Part shown: piece after piece, positions 7,546 to 14,350 of the stretch | Position numbering within the stretch: the first letter of the stretch is position 1 | Layout: each line of letters starts with the position of its first letter | Assembly: GCA_023666265.1 (NCBI GenBank) | Contig: JAMPCH010000027.1 | Coordinates: 1 to 37,479 of the forward strand | DNA length: 37,479 nucleotides | Source: Roseburia sp. | GTDB lineage: Bacteria; Bacillota; Clostridia; Oscillospirales; Ruminococcaceae | Reading direction: 5' to 3' | Translations under genes and position numbers: made by a program | The notes under the pieces: model-generated | Seen by the model: the letters and a program-made list of their open reading frames with translations, nothing else | Told to the model about the DNA's origin: nothing | Database searches by the model: none

Positions 7546-7995
7546 ATGCTCAGCGTTTATTTCGGCGATCTGTCGCCGAACGGTAAGGACACGATCTATA
7601 ATACGAGCGTTTATTTTAACAACACCTATAAAGACGCTTGGATCACGACGCCTTTGGCGAAGGAGATGATAAAAGCCGTCGATCGCTCCGAGGTCGTTGA
7701 CGAAAAGACCATACTCAGCCCCGTTTTGGGCAGCATCGGACCGAAAAGGTTATCGGGCGGGGTAAAAACGCTTTTATTGATCGCTTATGATAAGTCAAAG
7801 ATCTTTAACGCGTCCACATGCGGCGATAACTGCGCGGAGTGGATCTTAAAGATCGCCGAGGGTCGTAAGGTCGAGATCAGTCTTTATCATCTGATGGATT
7901 TTGGGAAGGGCGAGTTTAAAATAAAGATCCTAAATACGGGGAAGATCGTTAAAAATATGGGCGAGCTTGTCTCGGAAGCGGGCGGATTTGTGTGA
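7546..7995 (+). CDS. DUF4869-like protein
   Basis: A 149-aa soluble protein. It resembles, from memory, the DUF4869 family: MLSVYFGD at the start, VYFNNTYKDAWITTPLAKEM, SPVLGSIGPKRLSGGVKTLLL, then NASTCGDNCAEWILKIAEG and IMDFG-like and KILNTGK segments near the C-terminus. ATG 7546 is used; a GGGAAAGGAA site lies 13 bases before it, somewhat far. The frame opens at a GTG (7507) without a ribosome binding site. The stop overlaps the ribosome binding site of the ATPase gene, so the two are one operon under the sigma-28-type promoter at 7374. Biochemical function is unknown. The conserved cysteines C100 and C104 (CGDNC) could bind metal or form a disulphide. Confidence 0.85.
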   Translation: MLSVYFGDLSPNGKDTIYNTSVYFNNTYKDAWITTPLAKEMIKAVDRSEVVDEKTILSPVLGSIGPKRLSGGVKTLLLIAYDKSKIFNASTCGDNCAEWILKIAEGRKVEISLYHLMDFGKGEFKIKILNTGKIVKNMGELVSEAGGFV

Positions 7996-8002
7996 GGTGC
8001 TT

Positions 8003-8968
8003 ATGACGGGAGTTCATCACGTTGAGGTCAAAAACAGGGACGCGAGGTTTAAGTTTGACCTGTATCGGAATATCACCGTTGTTCGCGGAAACAGCGGAAC
8101 GGGAAAGACCACGCTTTTTGAAATGATCGCGGATTATACCCGGTTAAAAGAAGCCAGCGGCGTCAACCTATCTTGTGATAAGGATTGCGTCGCGCTGACG
8201 GATACGGATTGGAAAAATCAGCTCTCGGGCGTTACCGACAGTATTGTCTTTATCGACGAGGGCGCGGTATATTTAAGGTCAAAGGATTTCGCCAAAGCGA
8301 TAAAGAGGACGGATAATTATTACGTGATCTTTAGCCGCGAAAATCTACACGAGCTACCGTACAGCGTCGAGGAGATCTATGAGATCCGGGCGAGCGGTAA
8401 ATTTCATTCTTTTAAAAAAATGTATCGGTCGGAAAAGCATATCTATTATAAAGACGGCTCACGAAGCAAGCCGAAGCCCGACGCGCCGTTTCATGCGTTA
8501 CTGACGGAGGATTCGAGATCGGGCTATCGGTTTTACTGCGCTTTTTTCCGAGACGACGGGGTCGAGTGTCACACGTCGGGCTCAAATTCGGCGATCTTTC
8601 ATTGGCTGAACGAGCATCGGGACGAAAAGGTTTTTGTGATCGCGGACGGCGCGGCTTTCGGCTCGGAGATCGATAGAATTTTAAAGCTCCGCTCGGCGGA
8701 AAATTTTCGGCTATGTCTGCCCGAATCGTTTGAGTGGCTTATTTTAAAATCGGGGCTGATCAAGACCGAGGATATCGCCGATCTCCTTGATCGCCCTTCC
8801 GATTTTATCGAGAGCGCGGATTTTTTCAGTTGGGAGAATTTTTTTGAGAAGTACTTGACGGATCATACCGTCGGTACGCCGTTTCAATATTCAAAAAGCG
8901 AGCTGAACCCTACATATCTGAATCGGGCGAACGCCGAAAGGATCATCGGCGAGATCTTTCAAAACTAA
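8003..8968 (+). CDS. Small P-loop ATPase paired with the DUF4869-like gene
   Basis: A 321-aa protein with a Walker A GNSGTGKT at residues 29-36 and a Walker B SIVFIDE at 80-86. There is no ABC signature LSGGQ and no helicase or AAA sensor motif that can be recognised. The N-terminal layout (short strand, RNITVVRG, P-loop) is like SMC/AAA-type ATPases that recognise a stored target. Residues from about 170 form a second, uncharacterised domain. ATG 8003 follows GAGGTG, which overlaps the previous stop, giving translational coupling. The pair is the core of a possible two-component unit. Relatives are sometimes labelled translation initiation factor in databases; nothing in the sequence supports that. 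Role in defence, motility or envelope maintenance cannot be decided here. Confidence 0.8.
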   Translation: MTGVHHVEVKNRDARFKFDLYRNITVVRGNSGTGKTTLFEMIADYTRLKEASGVNLSCDKDCVALTDTDWKNQLSGVTDSIVFIDEGAVYLRSKDFAKAIKRTDNYYVIFSRENLHELPYSVEEIYEIRASGKFHSFKKMYRSEKHIYYKDGSRSKPKPDAPFHALLTEDSRSGYRFYCAFFRDDGVECHTSGSNSAIFHWLNEHRDEKVFVIADGAAFGSEIDRILKLRSAENFRLCLPESFEWLILKSGLIKTEDIADLLDRPSDFIESADFFSWENFFEKYLTDHTVGTPFQYSKSELNPTYLNRANAERIIGEIFQN

Positions 8969-8998
8969 AGAAGGCGTAAAATAATTCCCCCAAAAAGC

Positions 8999-9025
8999 TA
9001 AAGTTTTTCCCCTTTCCGCCGATAA
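8999..9025 (+). promoter_or_regulatory. Sigma-28 (SigD/FliA)-type promoter
   Basis: TAAAGTTT (8999-9006), 11-base spacer, GCCGATAA (9018-9025), a full match to the FliA consensus. It begins 31 bases after the ATPase stop, so the next gene has its own promoter even though it is in the same direction. Confidence 0.85.
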
Positions 9026-9056
9026 AACAATCAGAAGCATTATCGAGGAAAGGGGG
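9009..9056. promoter_or_regulatory. Extended dyad over the second sigma-28 promoter
   Basis: CGATAA (9020-9025) pairs with TTATCG (9040-9045) and, after two mismatches, CCCCTTTCC (9009-9017) pairs with GGAAAGGGG (9048-9056). The centre is 9032.5, again 14.5 bases from the start of the -10. The right arm also carries the ribosome binding site of the gene at 9066. Confidence 0.5.
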
Positions 9057-9065
9057 GGTCTTTTT

Positions 9066-9983
9066 ATGATCCGAGGGATCGCGGAGGGGGCTTATCCGCA
9101 CGGCGGAGCGGCTTTTTCGGAGAAGGTCGCCGCGCCTTCGCCGAGGACGGGGACGACAGGATCGGCGAACCCGACAGAGCCGACGGCGAGCGAAGGCGAG
9201 AATGTCGGCGGGAGCGGCGCTTTCGCCGCCTTTGACGGTCTCGGCGGCTTTGACCGCTTCGAGCGGTCGACGTCCTTTGATCACGCGGATCGCCGCGCCG
9301 CGCCGACCAATCGGGTCGCCCCGCTCCGCGAGGTCGCGGAGGAGGAGAGCGCCGCCGCAAGCACGCCTTCCCAAAATCAAAAAACGGCGACCGCCGTCGC
9401 GGGGTATGACCGATTTTACGGAAAGACCGACAAATACGGGAGCTATATGATCCGCTCGACGGAGAAGTCGACGATCTATATCGACCCCCGCTTTTACGAG
9501 ACGATCAAGGACGACCCCGAGAAGATCCGCGAATATTCCGACGCGATCGGGAATATGAAAATGATCGACCGTATGAAGGAGCAGCAGGCGAAGGCGGAGG
9601 GGAAAACCGTCGTTTCGCGCGGCTGGTACATCGACGCGGACGGCGGGATACGGAGCTGGAGCGTCGTCAAGACCGAGAAGAAGGTCAAAAAGACCCACCT
9701 CGAGGGGATGCGCGACCTCGAGCGTAAGCTTGCGAAAAAGCGGATCGCGCGGCGAAAGGCCGAGAAAAAAGCCGCCGAGAAGAAAAGTCGGAAAAAGGAA
9801 GAGCTCCTCAGGCTCGAGGGGCGAAAAAAGGCGGCGGCGAAGGAGCGGCTAAAGCGCAAGGCGCGGCGGGGGACGATCACCGACCCGAACGATCTCGAGA
9901 TCATGCGGAGGATCCGTCAGAGAGACCGGGGCGCGAAAACGTCCTCGACCGTGATCGGGAGCGGGTTTTCCTTCCGCGCGTGA
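9066..9983 (+). CDS. Basic coiled-coil protein resembling DUF6033, sigma-28 controlled
   Basis: A 305-aa cytoplasmic-looking protein with no signal peptide. Residues 1-110 are low-complexity, rich in Ala, Gly, Ser and Thr. Residues of about 115-205 are the conserved part (DKYGSYMIRSTEKSTIYIDP, then GNMKMIDRM, VSRGWYIDADGGIRSWS), which recalls DUF6033. Residues of about 215-285 are a Lys/Arg/Ala-rich helix (EKKAAEKKSRKKEELLR), probably a coiled coil. ATG 9066 follows GGAAAGGGGGGG. The promoter at 8999 is an almost identical copy of that of the DUF4869-like operon, so the two units should be expressed together. Function is unknown; secretion by a flagellar-type route is possible but not shown. 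Confidence 0.8.
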   Translation: MIRGIAEGAYPHGGAAFSEKVAAPSPRTGTTGSANPTEPTASEGENVGGSGAFAAFDGLGGFDRFERSTSFDHADRRAAPTNRVAPLREVAEEESAAASTPSQNQKTATAVAGYDRFYGKTDKYGSYMIRSTEKSTIYIDPRFYETIKDDPEKIREYSDAIGNMKMIDRMKEQQAKAEGKTVVSRGWYIDADGGIRSWSVVKTEKKVKKTHLEGMRDLERKLAKKRIARRKAEKKAAEKKSRKKEELLRLEGRKKAAAKERLKRKARRGTITDPNDLEIMRRIRQRDRGAKTSSTVIGSGFSFRA

Positions 9984-10035
9984 GGGGATTAAAAAAGCAA
10001 TAAAAGTATTGACAAAATCCTTCAAAAACCCGTGC

Positions 10036-10075
10036 GGCTTCAAATCATCTCGCCCCAATAACAAAAACCGAGCCT
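10036..10075 (-). repeat. Terminator-tail repeat, copy A
   Basis: This 40-base block matches 10917-10956 with four mismatches. On the minus strand it holds the T run that follows a terminator hairpin, then a conserved tail (GTTATTGGGGCGAGATGATT). The tail resembles the 3' end of a tRNA in reverse. Confidence 0.6.
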
Positions 10076-10104
10076 CTTACCCGGAGCGGGCAGGAGGCTC
10101 GGTT
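10061..10104 (-). terminator. Terminator of the Phd/Doc operon
   Basis: AACCGAGCCTC (10066-10076) and GAGGCTCGGTT (10094-10104) form a perfect 11-bp stem, followed on the minus strand by TTTTTG. It lies 30 bases past the Doc stop. Confidence 0.85.
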
Positions 10105-10132
10105 ATTTGTGAAACGCCGGCGAAAAAGATTT

Positions 10133-10508
10133 TTACCCGCAATGCTCGGTCAGCCAATTTAAAATATCGCCGACGTTAAGATTCCCCGAAGCGACGCCGA
10201 GTCCCAAGTCGATCAGTTCTTTTTGCGTGTAATCGAGCTGAACGCCGTTAAGCTCAAGGAAAATAAGCATAACGTGTATCCCGGCGCGCTTGTTTCCGTC
10301 AACGAACGAGTGATTTGAAATAATTGAGCGGCACATCGCCGCCGCTTTGGAAAAGCGACGGATACATCTCTTTTCCCTCGAACGACTGAAAGGGAGCGTT
10401 CAAAGCGGATTGAAGTCCGCCTATATCACGCACTCCTTCCGAACCGCCCGTTGCTTCTATCATCATTTTGTGAACGGACAGCACCTGCTGTTCGGTAAGC
10501 CGTATCAT
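10133..10508 (-). pseudogene. doc: Doc/Fic-type toxin, frameshifted
   Basis: Two overlapping frames together make a Doc protein of about 125 aa. The first (from 10508) gives MIRLTEQQVLSVHKMM to YPSLFQ, covering the N-terminal Doc fold. The second gives CRSIISNHSFVDGNKRAGIHV, with the Fic/Doc active-site motif HxFxDGNKR, down to the stop at 10133. Continuity needs a one-base change at about 10350-10357, in the run TTTTCCAAAGCGG read on the minus strand. Doc-family kinases inactivate EF-Tu by phosphorylation (established for phage P1 Doc). The ATG overlaps the antitoxin stop by four bases (ATGA). A true frameshift would make the toxin inactive; sequencing error or programmed frameshifting cannot be excluded. 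Confidence 0.8.
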
Positions 10509-10747
10509 TTGGCAAGCTCCTTATATGCTTCGAGATTTTTTTCGATAAGCCTTTTGGAAATACTCGCAATATCCTCGTCGGGAGCGGTTTGAAGCTGTTC
10601 GGCGGCAGGGAACTCCATAATAATGTATCTCGGAACATTGTTTTTCAAAATGACCGCCGAGCCGTTTTCGTCAACCAGCCTCGCGACCTTGGAAAAATTT
10701 TGATTTGCCTCGGTGATTGAAACCAACGCGTTTGTATTTACTGTCAT
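10505..10747 (-). CDS. phd: Phd/YefM-type antitoxin
   Basis: An 80-aa protein with the normal Phd N-terminal DNA-binding domain (ALVSITEANQNFSKVARLVD, then GSAVILKNNVPRYIIM) and a C-terminal helix (SISKRLIEKNLEAYKELAK) that would bind the toxin. ATG 10747 lies nine bases after GAGGAG; the frame opens further upstream but without a ribosome binding site. It is expressed with Doc by a 4-base overlap and from the promoter at 10771-10799, which it probably represses itself, as in the P1 system. It appears intact while its toxin is frameshifted. Confidence 0.9.
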   Translation of the reverse strand: MTVNTNALVSITEANQNFSKVARLVDENGSAVILKNNVPRYIIMEFPAAEQLQTAPDEDIASISKRLIEKNLEAYKELAK

Positions 10748-10770
10748 TGAAATCAACTCCTCTCGCATAT

Positions 10771-10799
10771 ATTATACCACATATCTAGGAGAAATTCAA
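10771..10799 (-). promoter_or_regulatory. Promoter of the Phd/Doc operon
   Basis: Minus strand TTGAAT (10799-10794), 17-base spacer, TATAAT (10776-10771), 24 bases before the antitoxin start. Confidence 0.75.
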
Positions 10800-10821
10800 C
10801 CTATTTTTTAAAAATTCAAAA

Positions 10822-10861
10822 AAGAAAACGACAGCCTCTTGTCGAAAGTTGTCGTTTTCTT
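10822..10861 (-). terminator. Strong intrinsic terminator
   Basis: A 12-bp perfect inverted repeat AAGAAAACGACA (10822-10833) / TGTCGTTTTCTT (10850-10861). On the minus strand the stem ends in TTTTTTG. It closes transcription from the tRNA-Gln side before the antitoxin promoter. Confidence 0.8.
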
Positions 10862-10882
10862 GGTTGGGGTGGAAGGATTTGA
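10860..10882 (-). repeat. Duplicated 3' end of tRNA-Gln
   Basis: A 23-base exact copy of 10987-11009, which covers the encoded CCA, discriminator, acceptor 3' strand and part of the T arm of tRNA-Gln. It is followed by unrelated sequence, so it is a fragment. This is either an att-type direct repeat or what is left of a second tRNA-Gln gene. Confidence 0.75.
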
Positions 10883-10916
10883 CGGCTTTTTGCTCCGCAA
10901 AAAAGCCTAACCCTTT

Positions 10917-10956
10917 GGCTTCAAATCATCTCAACCCAATAACAAAAACCAAACCT
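10917..10956 (-). repeat. Terminator-tail repeat, copy B
   Basis: Matches 10036-10075 in 36 of 40 bases. It lies directly downstream of tRNA-Gln and contains the T run of its terminator. The Phd/Doc module lies between the two copies. Confidence 0.6.
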
Positions 10957-10980
10957 TCGCACCCGAGGGGCGCGGAGGTT
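10941..10980 (-). terminator. Terminator of tRNA-Gln
   Basis: AACCTTCGC (10952-10960) pairs with GCGGAGGTT (10972-10980) with one G-T pair; on the minus strand it is followed by TTGGTTTTTG. It starts eight bases after the tRNA 3' end. Confidence 0.7.
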
Positions 10981-10987
10981 CGCTTTT

Positions 10988-11063
10988 TGGTTGGGGTGGA
11001 AGGATTTGAACCCTCGAAATGGCGGAGTCAGAGTCCGATGCCTTACCGCTTGGCGACACCCCA
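10988..11063 (-). tRNA. tRNA-Gln (anticodon CTG)
   Basis: A 76-nt gene on the minus strand: acceptor TGGGGTG/CACCCCA, anticodon stem CGGA/TCCG with loop CTCTGAC (anticodon CTG; the outer 27-43 pair is mismatched), T-loop TTCAAAT, discriminator A and encoded CCA (10988-10990). Confidence 0.93.
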
Positions 11064-11085
11064 GTATTCGCTTTTTAGCAGTTTA

Positions 11086-11114
11086 ATCATACCATATTTG
11101 CGCGGTTTTGTCAA
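11086..11114 (-). promoter_or_regulatory. Promoter of tRNA-Gln
   Basis: Minus strand TTGACA (11114-11109), 17-base spacer, TATGAT (11091-11086), 22 bases before the tRNA. Confidence 0.8.
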
Positions 11115-11172
11115 GCCTTTTTTGATGATTTTGAAAAAATTTTTAATTTTCGGCGAATTTTACGGAAAAATA

Positions 11173-11201
11173 TTGTAATATTCCGAAATCTATGGTAAAA
11201 T
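11173..11201 (+). promoter_or_regulatory. Promoter of purB
   Basis: TTGTAA (11173-11178), 17-base spacer, TAAAAT (11196-11201). It leaves a leader of about 75 bases in which no riboswitch is seen. Confidence 0.6.
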
Positions 11202-11283
11202 AAAAAGGTATGAAACCGCGCCCCGTCCCGCTCCTTCCCCAAAACGGCGCGGGCGGACAAGCGAAAAGAAAGGAACAACATCC

Positions 11284-12723
11284 ATGGATCAATACAGCAC
11301 CTACGAAAGCCCGTTTTGTACCCGCTACGCGAGCGAGGAGATGCAGTACGTTTTTTCGGCGCAGAAAAAATTCTCGACCTTTCGCCGCCTTTGGGTCGCG
11401 CTCGCGCGGGCGGAGATGAAGCTCGGGCTCGAACAGATCACCGAGGAACAGGTCGCCGAGCTCGAGGCGCACGTCGACGACATCGACTTTAAAGCCGCCG
11501 AGGAACAGGAGCGGCTTTGTCGCCATGACGTCATGGCGCACGTCCACGCCTACGGGCTGGCTTGCCCCAAGGCGAAGGGGATCATCCACCTCGGCGCGAC
11601 CTCCTGTTACGTCGGCGACAACACCGACGTGATCGTGATGCGCGACGCGATGCGGATCATTCGCCGTAAGCTCTTGAACGTGATCGCGAACCTCGCGGAC
11701 TTCGCCGAGAAATATAAGTCGCTCCCCTGTCTCGCCTATACCCACCTCCAGCCCGCCCAGCTCACGACCGTCGGGAAGCGCGCGACCCTCTGGGCGCACG
11801 AGCTTTTGATGGATCTCGAGGAGTTGGAATATCGTCTCTCGAAGCTCAAGCTCCTCGGGCAGAAGGGGACGACGGGGACACAGGCGAGCTTCGTCGAGCT
11901 GTTCCACGGGGACAGTGAAAAAATTCGCTCGCTCGAAAAAATGATCGCGGAGGAGATGGGCTTTACGGAGTGCTTCCCCGTCAGCGGTCAGACCTATTCG
12001 CGGAAGCTCGATTATCAGGTGCTTTCCGTCCTCGCGGGGATCGCCGAGAGCTGTTCCAAATTCAGCAACGACCTTCGCCTCCTCGCGAACTTTAAGGAGA
12101 TCGAGGAGCCGTTCGAGAAAAATCAGATCGGCTCGTCCGCCATGCCCTATAAGCGTAACCCGATGCGCTCCGAGCGGATCACGGCGCTCTCGCGCTACGT
12201 CATGATCGACTCGCTGAACGCGGCGTTCACGGCGGGGACCCAGTGGTTCGAGCGGACGCTCGACGACAGCGCGAATAAGCGGATCGCCGTCGCGGAGGCT
12301 TTCCTCGGGACGGACGCGATCTTAAATATTATGTTAAATGTGACAGGCGGGCTGGTCGTCTATGAGAAGGTGATCCGCCGCCGCGTGATGAACGAGCTTC
12401 CCTTTATGGCGACCGAAAATATCCTCATGCGCGCGGTCGAGAAGGGCGGCGACCGCCAAGAGCTCCACGAGCGGATTCGTCAACACAGCATCGCCGCCGG
12501 GAAGATCATCAAGGAGGAGGGCGGCGAAAACGACCTCGTCGACCGTCTCGCCGCCGACCCGCTCCTTATGACGACGAAGGAGGAGATCATGGCGACCCTC
12601 GAGCCGGAGCGCTTTATCGGGCGCTGTCCCGAACAGGTCGACGAGTTCCTCGACGGCTTTATCCGCCCGATCCTCGAAAAGAACAAGGATCTCCTCGGTG
12701 AAAAGGCGGAGCTGAGCGTATAA
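11284..12723 (+). CDS. purB: Adenylosuccinate lyase
   Basis: A 479-aa cytoplasmic enzyme of purine synthesis. It splits SAICAR to AICAR plus fumarate and adenylosuccinate to AMP plus fumarate. The family signature GSSAMPYKRNP lies at residues 283-293 with the catalytic serine in its flexible loop. The THLQPAQ segment carries the conserved histidine, and KGTTGTQASF the substrate-binding loop. Length fits the long, animal-like PurB subgroup common in Clostridia. ATG 11284 follows GAAAGGAA at good spacing. It has its own promoter, and no other pur gene is adjacent, so it is isolated from the main purine operon. Confidence 0.97.
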   Translation: MDQYSTYESPFCTRYASEEMQYVFSAQKKFSTFRRLWVALARAEMKLGLEQITEEQVAELEAHVDDIDFKAAEEQERLCRHDVMAHVHAYGLACPKAKGIIHLGATSCYVGDNTDVIVMRDAMRIIRRKLLNVIANLADFAEKYKSLPCLAYTHLQPAQLTTVGKRATLWAHELLMDLEELEYRLSKLKLLGQKGTTGTQASFVELFHGDSEKIRSLEKMIAEEMGFTECFPVSGQTYSRKLDYQVLSVLAGIAESCSKFSNDLRLLANFKEIEEPFEKNQIGSSAMPYKRNPMRSERITALSRYVMIDSLNAAFTAGTQWFERTLDDSANKRIAVAEAFLGTDAILNIMLNVTGGLVVYEKVIRRRVMNELPFMATENILMRAVEKGGDRQELHERIRQHSIAAGKIIKEEGGENDLVDRLAADPLLMTTKEEIMATLEPERFIGRCPEQVDEFLDGFIRPILEKNKDLLGEKAELSV

Positions 12724-12750
12724 ACTGCTCTCGCTAGGGGGCGTTTTTCG

Positions 12751-12836
12751 CTTTATTCTTTTTGGGAAGGCGCAAAGAGCGGCGGGCTTTGTACACCGCC
12801 GCGAGCTTTGACAGGAAGGATCCTTCCCCAAAAAAG
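12751..12836. repeat. Inverted pair of the T-run/GGGAAGG intergenic repeat
   Basis: CTTTATTCTTTTTGGGAAGG (12751-12770) faces an inverted copy CCTTCCCCAAAAAAG (12822-12836). The second copy includes the 14-bp palindrome GGAAGGATCCTTCC (12814-12827). The stretch has no ORF and separates purB from the secD promoter; it could act as a terminator. Confidence 0.5.
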
Positions 12837-12869
12837 AGACGGTGAAATCCCGAAATTCGCCAAAAACCC

Positions 12870-12898
12870 TTGACGAATCGGTCATTTTGATTTATAAT
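12870..12898 (+). promoter_or_regulatory. Promoter of secDF
   Basis: TTGACG (12870-12875), 17-base spacer, TATAAT (12893-12898). Confidence 0.8.
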
Positions 12899-12946
12899 AA
12901 TATAGTATGTCCTATTATATTAGCAGAAACGGAGTGAACAGACAAA

Positions 12947-14350
12947 TTGAAGCAGGTTAAAAAGCCCGTTTTCTTTGTGGTGTTCGTGCTGATCGCGGTG
13001 TTCTCTTATTTTTCGATCGTCGGCTTCAGCACGTATTACGGCGACATTGAAACGGTTCATGTACGGGGCGTCGGGGATATCCGCTGGGGGATCGACATCC
13101 GCGGCGGCGTCGACGTTACCTTTACCCCGCCCGAGGGCTATGACGCGACGAACGGTCAGATGGATTCCGCCCGGGCGATCATCGAGACCCGCCTCGTCGG
13201 TAAGAATATCACCGACTATGAGATCTATGTCGATTATAACAGCGATCGCTTGATCTGCCGCTTCCCGTGGCAGTCGGACGACGACAGCTTTGACCCCGAA
13301 CAGGCGGTCAAGGAGCTTGGCGAGACCGCCATGCTGACCTTCCGTAAAGGGTATAGCGGCGACATCCCCGCCGACGGGACGTATGAGGATCTCGAACAGG
13401 TTCTCTCGGGCGTCGACGTCTCGAACGCCACCGCGTATTACAGCCAGACGGATCGCGCCTATGTCGTCGCGCTCGAGCTCAACGACAGCGGGAAGGAAGC
13501 CTTTAAGGACGCGACGACCGAGGCTTACGCGAGCGGCGACAGGATCTCGATCTGGATGGACGACGTCCAGATCTCCGCCCCGACCGTCAACGCGATCATC
13601 GCGGACGGTCAGTGTACGATCTCGGGCGGCTTCGCCGACTATGACGAGGCGAACGACCTCGCGACCAAGATCAACGGCGGCGCGCTCCCCTTTAAGCTTA
13701 TCACCGATAGCTTTAGTACGATCTCGCCGACCCTCGGTATGGGCGCGCGCGACGCGATGGCGCTCTCGGGCGTGATCGCCTTCGCGCTGATCGCGATCAT
13801 GATGATCGCGATGTATCGCCTCCCCGGCGTGGTCGCGGTGATCTCGCTCGTCGGTCAGGTCGCGGGTACGCTCGCGGCGGTCACGGGCTTTTTCTCCTTT
13901 AACGATAGCTTTACCCTTACCATTCCCGGTATCGCGGGTATCATCCTCGCGGTCGGTATGGGCGTCGACGCGAACGTGATCACAAACGAGCGCATCAAGG
14001 AGGAGCTTCGCGCGGGGAAGACGATCGACGGCGCGCTCTATACGGGCTTTAAGCGGGCTTTTTCGGCGATCTTTGACGGGAATATCACCATGCTCATCAT
14101 CGCGGTCATTTTAATGGGCGCTTTCGGTACGCCCGACAGCTGGTGCGCGATCATCTTAACGCCCGTGTTTACGTGGTTCGGCGTTTCGACGGCGGGGACG
14201 ATCTACTCCTTCGGCTATACGCTCGCGGTCGGCGTCGTGTTAAACTTCCTTTTCGGGATCTTGACCTCCCGCCTGATGACGATGTCGCTCGCGCGGTTTA
14301 AGGTATTCCGCAGACCCGCTTTGTATGGGGGTGTTAAAAATGGAAAATAA
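12947..14350 (+). CDS. secD: Protein translocase subunit SecD
   Basis: A 467-aa membrane protein that, with SecF, uses the proton gradient to help pull exported proteins off the SecYEG channel. One N-terminal membrane helix (VFFVVFVLIAVFSYFSIVGF), a P1 periplasmic-type domain beginning at GIDIRGGVDVTF, then five helices from about residue 275. The RND-type motif GMGVDANVITNERIKEELR is present. The start is TTG 12947, supported by GGAGTG ten bases upstream; no ATG fits. The head domain is shorter than in E. coli, as usual in Clostridia. The stop overlaps the secF start by 11 bases. Confidence 0.95.
   Translation: MKQVKKPVFFVVFVLIAVFSYFSIVGFSTYYGDIETVHVRGVGDIRWGIDIRGGVDVTFTPPEGYDATNGQMDSARAIIETRLVGKNITDYEIYVDYNSDRLICRFPWQSDDDSFDPEQAVKELGETAMLTFRKGYSGDIPADGTYEDLEQVLSGVDVSNATAYYSQTDRAYVVALELNDSGKEAFKDATTEAYASGDRISIWMDDVQISAPTVNAIIADGQCTISGGFADYDEANDLATKINGGALPFKLITDSFSTISPTLGMGARDAMALSGVIAFALIAIMMIAMYRLPGVVAVISLVGQVAGTLAAVTGFFSFNDSFTLTIPGIAGIILAVGMGVDANVITNERIKEELRAGKTIDGALYTGFKRAFSAIFDGNITMLIIAVILMGAFGTPDSWCAIILTPVFTWFGVSTAGTIYSFGYTLAVGVVLNFLFGILTSRLMTMSLARFKVFRRPALYGGVKNGK

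Noticed and set aside
7361-9035. Minus-strand peptide SDCFIGGKGKNFSFLG encoded by both promoter repeats
   Set aside because: The similarity is explained by the duplicated promoter DNA; the peptide frames have no shared start or ribosome binding site.
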